A stretch of DNA of 10,475 nt from Bacteroidota bacterium (GTDB lineage Bacteria > Bacteroidota > UBA10030 > UBA6906): the NCBI GenBank assembly GCA_016844425.1, contig JAERML010000024.1, forward strand, positions 1 through 10,475, given 5' to 3'. Shown here piece by piece: positions 5,474 through 10,475 of the stretch. Position 1 is the stretch's first letter, and every line of letters starts with the position of its first letter. The position numbers and the translations under genes were made by a program. The notes below the pieces were generated by a model. The model was not told the DNA's origin. It did not search any database and was given only the letters and a program-made list of their open reading frames with translations.

Positions 5474-7882
5474 GTGAGCAAGAAAGCGAAGATCATCATT
5501 GGACTCCTCAGCGTCATTATCTCCCTTGGGATAATGACGTTTTTCTTTCTGCGATACCAAATCAGAAAATCTTTCCCACAGACCATCGGCTCAATGTCTG
5601 TCGTAGGTCTTGAGAATCAGGTACAAGTCATTCGAGACCGTTTCGGCGTCCCGCGGATCGAAGCTGCAAACGAACATGATCTGATGCTGGCGTTAGGCTA
5701 CGTTCACGCGCAGGATCGTCTCTGGCAAATGGATATGGTGAGACGAGTCGGCGAGGGTCGGCTTTCTGAGTTGTTTGGGTTCGAGACCCTTCCATTCGAC
5801 AAGATGTTCCGCATCGTTGGCATCCGCAGTATCTCAGAGAAGATCGAACAGAACATCACCCAGGACTCGCGTAACAGATTGCAGTGGTATGCCGATGGTG
5901 TGAACGCGTTCATCACTTCCAATAAAGGAAAGTATCCCATCGAGTTCGACATGCTGAGGTACGATCCAGAGCCGTGGCGTCCGGTTCATAGCATTATGGT
6001 CGGCCGGTTGATGGCATGGGAGCTGAACCTCTCGTGGTGGACGGATATCACGTATGGCGCGATTGCTGAGCGCGTCGGACTCGAGAAGGCTCTCGATATC
6101 TTTCCGCCATTCCCACAAAACGTGGGGCCTATCGTTCCAACCGAGGCGTGGCGTAAGTATGCAAGCTTGACGCGGGACTTTCTGAAGACATCCCAATCCT
6201 TTTCAGCACTCTGGGGGGCTGGCGGCATTCTCGGTGGAAGCAACGCGTGGGTTGTCGCACCGTCGAAATCGCGGAGCGGCAAGGTCATTCTTGCAAACGA
6301 CACACATCTGCAACTGCAGTCTCCATCGAAATGGTACGAAGTGCAATTGCATTCGCCGGAGTATGAAGTAAGCGGCATGTCTATTCCGGGTGTGCCCGGA
6401 ATCGTGGCAGGTCAGAACAAGCATATCGCCTGGGGCCTTACGGCACTGATGTCCGACGAGGCAGACTTTTACATCGAGCGTATAGATACATCGGACGGGC
6501 AGAAATACTATTATGATGGTGAGTGGCGTCTCTTGACTGTTCGAGAAGAAGAAATCCACATCAAAGGCGATACGGTTGTTCCCGTCATCATACGCTCGAC
6601 GCATCACGGTCCCATCGTCACAGACATTCACACTTTTCTAAAGAAGTCATCATCTCCATATGTTGCAAGCATGCGATGGACGGGCACTGAGATCTCGGAC
6701 CAGGTTGAAGCATTCAACAAGATCAACCGTGCAACGAACTGGGAGGAATTCACCAAAGGCGTCAGCGAGTTTTCGGGGCCGGGACAGAATTTCGTTTACG
6801 GTGACGCTCAAGGAAACATCGGGTACTGGTGTGGTGTAAAGTTGCCGTTGCGCGGAAAGCAAAGTACATTGCTCCCGCTTCCCGGATGGGATCCGACAAC
6901 GGAATGGAAAGGTTTTGTTCCGTTTAACAAACTACCACATCTCTTCAATCCACCCGAAGGATACATCGCAACGGCCAACAACAAGGTTGTAGATGACTCG
7001 TATCCCTACTACATTTCGGATCTGTGGGAGCCGGCATCACGAATCGTCAGGCTTCGGGAGGTGCTCGGGTCTCAATCCACGTTCTCTGTGCAGGATTTCG
7101 AGAGGCTGCAGAACGATATGTTCTCGCATCAAACCAAGCGCATGATGCCACACGTGCTTTCCGCGTTGAAGGATAGCACCCTTGGTGTTCCCGAGGAGAA
7201 GACAGTGATGGAGTATCTGCAGAGCTGGAACTTCACCCTCGCGAGGGAAGATATCGCCACGACAATCTACGAAGAGTTCTTTGTGAAGCTTATTGGAAAC
7301 ATATTCAAAGATGAAATGGGGGATAGCCTTTTTCACGATTGGGTTGTGCTGATGAACGTCCCGATCCGGGTGACGACGAAGCTTGTGGAAGAAGGGACGT
7401 CGAACTGGTTTGATGATGTCGGAACCGATTCCATTGAGACACGCGACCAGATCATCAGAAAGAGCATGAGAGAGGCAATCTCCTTCCTGCGCGATAGCGT
7501 CAGCACGCAGACGAAGAACTGGCGTTGGGGCGATGTACACACAGTAACGTTGAAACATCCATTTGGACTCGTCAAATCGCTTGACAGACTGTTCAACATT
7601 GGACCTTTTCCCTACGGCGGTGGCCCAACAACGCTCGTGAGCGGCGAGTTCAGTTTGAACGCACCGTTCCAGGTTACGGTCGGTGCTTCGTTCCGGCAGA
7701 TCTTTGACTTTGCAAATCCGGACGAGTGGCGTGCGATACTTCCATCCGGCCAGTCAGGACAGGTTTTGCATGAGCACTACGATGATCAGGCGCAGATGTG
7801 GCTGAACGGCGCTTACCGGACAGTGACTTCACGGAGAGATGGTGGGAAATGGGAGAGACTAACTCTGGAGCCCTCAAAGTGA
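5474..7882 (+). CDS. Penicillin-acylase-family (S45) N-terminal nucleophile hydrolase
   Basis: Periplasmic amidase of the penicillin/acyl-homoserine-lactone acylase family; the natural substrate is unknown. Numbering is from GTG 5474 (802 residues). Basic MSKKAK and a hydrophobic segment (7-26) form an uncleaved anchor or signal peptide without a lipobox. The alpha-chain region has VIRDRFGVPRIEA (52-64) and GYVHAQDRLWQMDMVRR (75-91), both classical. The spacer ends at LGG and the beta chain should begin at S256 of GSNAWVV, the autocatalytically exposed nucleophile. NDTHL (275-279), HHGPI, NFVYGDAQGNIGY and TANN (N501/N502, the oxyanion-hole Asn region) all match. Length is normal. A GTG 12 bases earlier (5462) is possible but has only the terminator T tract before it. 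GTG 5474 has GGGG 6 bases upstream and gives a typical n-region, so I prefer it. Its last codons overlap the sirtuin start. Confidence 0.9.
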   Translation: MSKKAKIIIGLLSVIISLGIMTFFFLRYQIRKSFPQTIGSMSVVGLENQVQVIRDRFGVPRIEAANEHDLMLALGYVHAQDRLWQMDMVRRVGEGRLSELFGFETLPFDKMFRIVGIRSISEKIEQNITQDSRNRLQWYADGVNAFITSNKGKYPIEFDMLRYDPEPWRPVHSIMVGRLMAWELNLSWWTDITYGAIAERVGLEKALDIFPPFPQNVGPIVPTEAWRKYASLTRDFLKTSQSFSALWGAGGILGGSNAWVVAPSKSRSGKVILANDTHLQLQSPSKWYEVQLHSPEYEVSGMSIPGVPGIVAGQNKHIAWGLTALMSDEADFYIERIDTSDGQKYYYDGEWRLLTVREEEIHIKGDTVVPVIIRSTHHGPIVTDIHTFLKKSSSPYVASMRWTGTEISDQVEAFNKINRATNWEEFTKGVSEFSGPGQNFVYGDAQGNIGYWCGVKLPLRGKQSTLLPLPGWDPTTEWKGFVPFNKLPHLFNPPEGYIATANNKVVDDSYPYYISDLWEPASRIVRLREVLGSQSTFSVQDFERLQNDMFSHQTKRMMPHVLSALKDSTLGVPEEKTVMEYLQSWNFTLAREDIATTIYEEFFVKLIGNIFKDEMGDSLFHDWVVLMNVPIRVTTKLVEEGTSNWFDDVGTDSIETRDQIIRKSMREAISFLRDSVSTQTKNWRWGDVHTVTLKHPFGLVKSLDRLFNIGPFPYGGGPTTLVSGEFSLNAPFQVTVGASFRQIFDFANPDEWRAILPSGQSGQVLHEHYDDQAQMWLNGAYRTVTSRRDGGKWERLTLEPSK

Positions 7883-8643
7883 GTATGGATTTTTCACCCC
7901 GACTGCTCTCGGCTTTGGCAAGGGCGCAAAGCGTTGTCGCGTTTACGGGCGCAGGCATCTCGGCTGAGAGTGGTGTTCCCACATTCCGCGGCAATGATGG
8001 GATCTGGAAGAAGTTCAAACCCGAGGACCTTGCGAACATCGACGCGTTCATGAAAAACCCGGAGCTCGTGTGGGAATGGTATGCGCACCGGAAGAAGATT
8101 ATCGCCGGCATCAAGCCCAACGCCGGTCATTACACGCTTGCGAAACTTGAGCAACTGTTCCCTCACTTTGCAATCATCACACAGAACATCGACAACCTTC
8201 ACCGCCGGGCCGGGAGCAAGACGGTATACGAACTCCACGGCAACATCGAACGGAACTACTGCATGAAATGTGGGACTCCTTACGTGAACGAAGAAGTTGC
8301 GCATCAACAGGGCGCTCCACACTGCACGAGGTGCAACGGCCTCATCCGCCCGGACGTTGTTTGGTTTGGAGAAATGCTGCCCGAAGATGAATGGGAGAAT
8401 TCCGTCCGCGCGGCGGAAAGTGCGGACGTGTTCTTCTCCATTGGGACATCCGGCGTTGTCTACCCGGCGGCATCGATTCCCACGATGGCGAAGCGAAATG
8501 GAGCATACCTCGTCGAGATCAACCCCGAGCAGACTCCGCTCACTGGCCAGGTCGATGAATTTATCGGAGGACCTTCCGGGCAGGTGCTTCCGGTGCTGTA
8601 TGAGCGCCTTCTCGCGGAACGCCAGCCACAGCACTCAGGATAG
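7879..8643 (+). CDS. cobB: Sirtuin: NAD-dependent protein lysine deacylase (class III, CobB/SIRT5-like)
   Basis: Cytosolic enzyme that removes acyl groups from lysines using NAD+, giving nicotinamide and O-acyl-ADP-ribose. Numbering is from GTG 7879 (254 residues). The NAD-binding motif GAGISAESGVPTFRG spans 24-38. TQNIDNLH contains the conserved QNID (102-105). H120 in ELHGNI is the general base. The zinc knuckle is C128/C131 and C149/C152. RPDVVWFGEMLPE, then GTSGVVYPAA and EINPEQTPLT, complete the Rossmann fold. Y68 and R71 in WYAHRKK form the YxxR motif that marks class III sirtuins able to accept succinyl, malonyl or glutaryl groups. GTG 7879 overlaps the acylase stop in GTGA, with GGAG (7867-7870) 8 bases upstream. 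ATG 7885 is the alternative start, with looser spacing. It is followed after 3 bases by pyruvate kinase. The symbol is by family; the start is the main uncertainty. Confidence 0.92.
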   Translation: MSMDFSPRLLSALARAQSVVAFTGAGISAESGVPTFRGNDGIWKKFKPEDLANIDAFMKNPELVWEWYAHRKKIIAGIKPNAGHYTLAKLEQLFPHFAIITQNIDNLHRRAGSKTVYELHGNIERNYCMKCGTPYVNEEVAHQQGAPHCTRCNGLIRPDVVWFGEMLPEDEWENSVRAAESADVFFSIGTSGVVYPAASIPTMAKRNGAYLVEINPEQTPLTGQVDEFIGGPSGQVLPVLYERLLAERQPQHSG

Positions 8644-8646
8644 TCT

Positions 8647-10101
8647 ATGCAGGGAACACACGGCAAAGCCAAAATCGTCTGCACCCTTGGTCCATCAACA
8701 ACCTCCCTCGAAATGCTGGTCAGCCTCATGCAATCCGGTATGGACGTCGCTCGCTTGAATTTCTCGCACGGGAGTCACGAGGATCATTTGATGATGCTGC
8801 AGAACGCCCGTGAAGCCTCAAAGCGCACCGGCATTGAGCTCACAGTACTGCAGGATTTGCAGGGCCCGAAAATCCGTATCGGTGATCTGAGCGCGCCGTT
8901 CATTGAATTGCGTACGGGAGATCGCTTTACGATCACTACGGATCCCATTATCGGTGACCAGCAGAATAGAGGTCAATGGAGAGTGTCGACGACGTACCAG
9001 GATCTCACCCGTGATGTTCAGCCGGGAGACAAAATTCTCCTCGACGACGGCAAGATTCGACTTCGTGTGATAGAAGTGAAGAAGCACGATGTTGAGTGTG
9101 AAGTAGTCATCGGGGGAACGCTTTCCGCACACAAGGGCATCAATCTTCCCGGCGTTTCCGTCAGTACGCCATCGTTCACTGCGAAGGATCAGGAGGATCT
9201 GGAGTTCGGCCTCAGGCACGACGTCGATTACGTAGCGTTGTCGTTCGTCCGGACGGCGGAGGACATCAAGGGACTTCGCAAGGTTATCATCGACAGGATC
9301 GAGGGGGGCCGCTTCCTCCCGATCATTGCAAAGATCGAGAAGCCTCAGGCCATTGCCAATATCGATCACATCATCGCCGAAGCGGATGGCATCATGATTG
9401 CCCGCGGCGATCTCGGGGTTGAGCTCCCACCCGAAGATGTGCCGATGCTTCAGAAGATGATCGTCAAGAAATGCAACCAGGCAGGGAAGCCTGTCATCAT
9501 CGCCACGCAGATGCTCGAATCGATGATCAATAATCCAACACCGACCCGCGCAGAGGCAAGCGATGTTGCGAATGCCGTGCTCGATGGCGGCGATGCAGTA
9601 ATGTTGAGCGGAGAAACGTCGGTCGGCAGGTACCCGCTGGAGGCCGTGCAGATCATGGATAGGATCGTCAAGAAGGTGGAGTCGGAACACATAGGCGAAG
9701 TGCGTGCGCTGGAGCGTCCGCATTGGACGGTGGAGAGCAAGCTGGATGCGTTGGGTCGCGCGGCGTGTGTGCTTGCAGAGCAGATGAACGCGGCGGCAAT
9801 CGTGGTCGTTACCCGCTCAGGCCAGACAGCGAAGATTCTTTCGCGCTACAGACCGCGGCCTCGGATCATCGCCATCACCGATCGCCCGAAGATCCTGCGG
9901 AGGTTGAACCTGTACTGGGGAATCCAGGGTGTTGTGATTGACATGCTCGCAGACGATTCAGACAAAGCCCTGCAGGATATCCAGGAGCGGCTCGTGAACA
10001 CTGGCATGGTGATGCGCGGCGAATATATGGTGGTTCTTGCTGGGCAGCCTTTCTTTGCGCGGGGCACAACGAACTTTATCAAAGTGGAGCAGGTTGCGTG
10101 A
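8647..10101 (+). CDS. pyk: Pyruvate kinase
   Basis: Last enzyme of glycolysis: phosphoenolpyruvate + ADP to pyruvate + ATP, cytosolic and usually tetrameric. The protein has 484 residues. The N-terminal KAKIVCTLGPST and MDVARLNFSHG (R36, N38, S40) contribute to the substrate and nucleotide site. LQDLQGPKIRIG (69-79) precedes the B domain (about 80-175), whose lid begins again at GINLPGVSVS. The active-site signature IIAKIEKPQAI holds the catalytic K229 and metal ligand E231; D255 of ARGDLGVELP is the second metal ligand; T287 lies in IATQMLES. The C-terminal allosteric domain (about 360-484) includes VVVTRSGQTAKILSRYRP and ends at FFARGTTNFIKVEQVA, with no extra PEP-utiliser domain. AGGA (8637-8640) lies 6 bases before ATG. 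Three bases separate it from the sirtuin, so it is very probably in the same operon. No clear terminator follows in the next 100 bases. Confidence 0.97.
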   Translation: MQGTHGKAKIVCTLGPSTTSLEMLVSLMQSGMDVARLNFSHGSHEDHLMMLQNAREASKRTGIELTVLQDLQGPKIRIGDLSAPFIELRTGDRFTITTDPIIGDQQNRGQWRVSTTYQDLTRDVQPGDKILLDDGKIRLRVIEVKKHDVECEVVIGGTLSAHKGINLPGVSVSTPSFTAKDQEDLEFGLRHDVDYVALSFVRTAEDIKGLRKVIIDRIEGGRFLPIIAKIEKPQAIANIDHIIAEADGIMIARGDLGVELPPEDVPMLQKMIVKKCNQAGKPVIIATQMLESMINNPTPTRAEASDVANAVLDGGDAVMLSGETSVGRYPLEAVQIMDRIVKKVESEHIGEVRALERPHWTVESKLDALGRAACVLAEQMNAAAIVVVTRSGQTAKILSRYRPRPRIIAITDRPKILRRLNLYWGIQGVVIDMLADDSDKALQDIQERLVNTGMVMRGEYMVVLAGQPFFARGTTNFIKVEQVA

Positions 10102-10149
10102 AAGAAGCGTGGAGATCGGAAACATGAGACGGGAGGCTTATCGCGGTTT

Positions 10150-10475
10150 CTATTCATGATCTCAACCACCGGCGAGTTATCGGCGTACACCCTACACTCA
10201 GCAATGATGCCATCCCGCACAACCGTTTTCCATGCAGCCGGCATCTCCCAGTGATTCTCGTTTGAGAGTTTCCCCCGTACGCTGTACGTCCCGCTTGCTT
10301 TGCCAAGCAATAAGATGGTGCCGGCTTTTTCCAATGAGTCTTCGATTTCGCTTTGCAGTGAGCAATCAAAAAGTAATTGCAATCACCCTGCCGTCGAAAT
10401 AGTAGGAATAGTACACTATGCGTTCCAGCATCCCCGGATCTGTTGAGCATGCGGAACAGCCCGGTTCCGGCTCGG
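10150..10475 (-). pseudogene. Frameshifted NTF2/SnoaL-like gene remnant, continuing beyond the right edge
   Basis: On the - strand one frame reads from the window edge (10473) through GMLERIVYYSYYFDGRVIAITF to TGA at 10368-10366. A second frame then continues DCSLQSEIEDSLEKAG and gives HWEMPAAWKTVVRDG, IIAECRVYADNSPVVEIM. The end strongly resembles the last strands of NTF2/SnoaL-like small alpha+beta proteins ('PAAW...VRDG.I...RVYADN.PV'). The two frames would join as ...AITFDCSL... if the five-T run (10372-10368 on the - strand) had four T. The second frame finds no stop near the expected end and runs on antisense into pyk to 9846. A TAG lies just out of frame at 10152-10150, so the end may carry another lesion. 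Either a decayed gene or a sequencing indel. This is the only content I see between the pyk stop and the edge; no terminator is evident between the convergent genes. Confidence 0.45.

Noticed and set aside
4913..5560. 215-codon - strand open frame spanning the barrel end, terminator and acylase start
   Set aside because: It would run through a strong terminator and across two well-supported genes, and its product has no recognisable fold.
7798..7878. Sirtuin start 27 codons upstream, inside the acylase gene
   Set aside because: The extra residues are just the alternate frame of the acylase C-terminus, with no family similarity. GTG 7879 or ATG 7885 places the NAD motif at the normal distance.
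8818..9723. Long open frame (301 codons) on the - strand within pyruvate kinase
   Set aside because: It lies fully antisense to a gene with all pyruvate kinase motifs, its composition is His/Asp/Arg-biased as expected of a reverse-frame shadow, and it has no recognisable domain.
10295..10310. Hairpin TTGCTT-TGCC-AAGCAA near the right end, considered as a pyk terminator
   Set aside because: It has no T tract after it on either strand and lies within the protein-like - strand frame, almost 200 bases after the pyk stop.

Overview
The window looks like ordinary chromosomal DNA from a Gram-negative bacterium, most likely of the Bacteroidota/Chlorobi/Ignavibacteriota assemblage. That placement is an inference. 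It rests on two outer-membrane barrel families typical of the group (a PorV/FadL-like protein and a YjbH-like protein, both ending in phenylalanine), a Tyr/Gly-rich lipoprotein, roughly balanced base composition, and mixed use of Shine-Dalgarno sequences with several GTG starts. No phage, transposon, CRISPR, tRNA or rRNA was recognised.

Layout: all intact genes are on the + strand. Positions 1-374 hold the 3' end of cysS (cysteinyl-tRNA synthetase). Twelve bases later comes a metal-dependent amidohydrolase of the ATZ/TRZ/chlorohydrolase type with an unusual disordered C-terminal tail (387-1976). An envelope block follows: a YjbH-like outer-membrane protein (2049-2828), an intergenic leader with a candidate promoter and terminator (2829-3011), a lipoprotein with Tyr-rich and RGG-rich halves (3012-3920), and a FadL/PorV-family barrel (3974-5386). 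A strong intrinsic terminator at 5425-5455 closes this block. A sigma70-like promoter lies directly against its 5' side.

The second unit is a tightly packed three-gene run: a membrane-anchored penicillin-acylase-family Ntn hydrolase (5474-7882), a sirtuin with the YxxR acyl-pocket motif (7879-8643, start overlapping the acylase stop), and pyruvate kinase (8647-10101, 3 bases after the sirtuin). The genes are probably cotranscribed and translationally coupled. The first product is periplasmic and the other two are cytosolic, so cotranscription does not prove a shared pathway. A sirtuin next to pyruvate kinase does make acylation control of glycolysis a testable idea.

The last 374 bases carry no intact + strand gene. 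On the - strand there is a broken NTF2/SnoaL-like reading frame. Removing one T from a five-T run would join its two halves, so it is either a young pseudogene or a homopolymer sequencing error.

I did not find a convincing new biological system. The points most worth a second look are the abutting promoter/terminator at 5395-5455, the attenuator-like leader at 2838-2924, the two-part low-complexity lipoprotein, and the frameshifted remnant at the right end.
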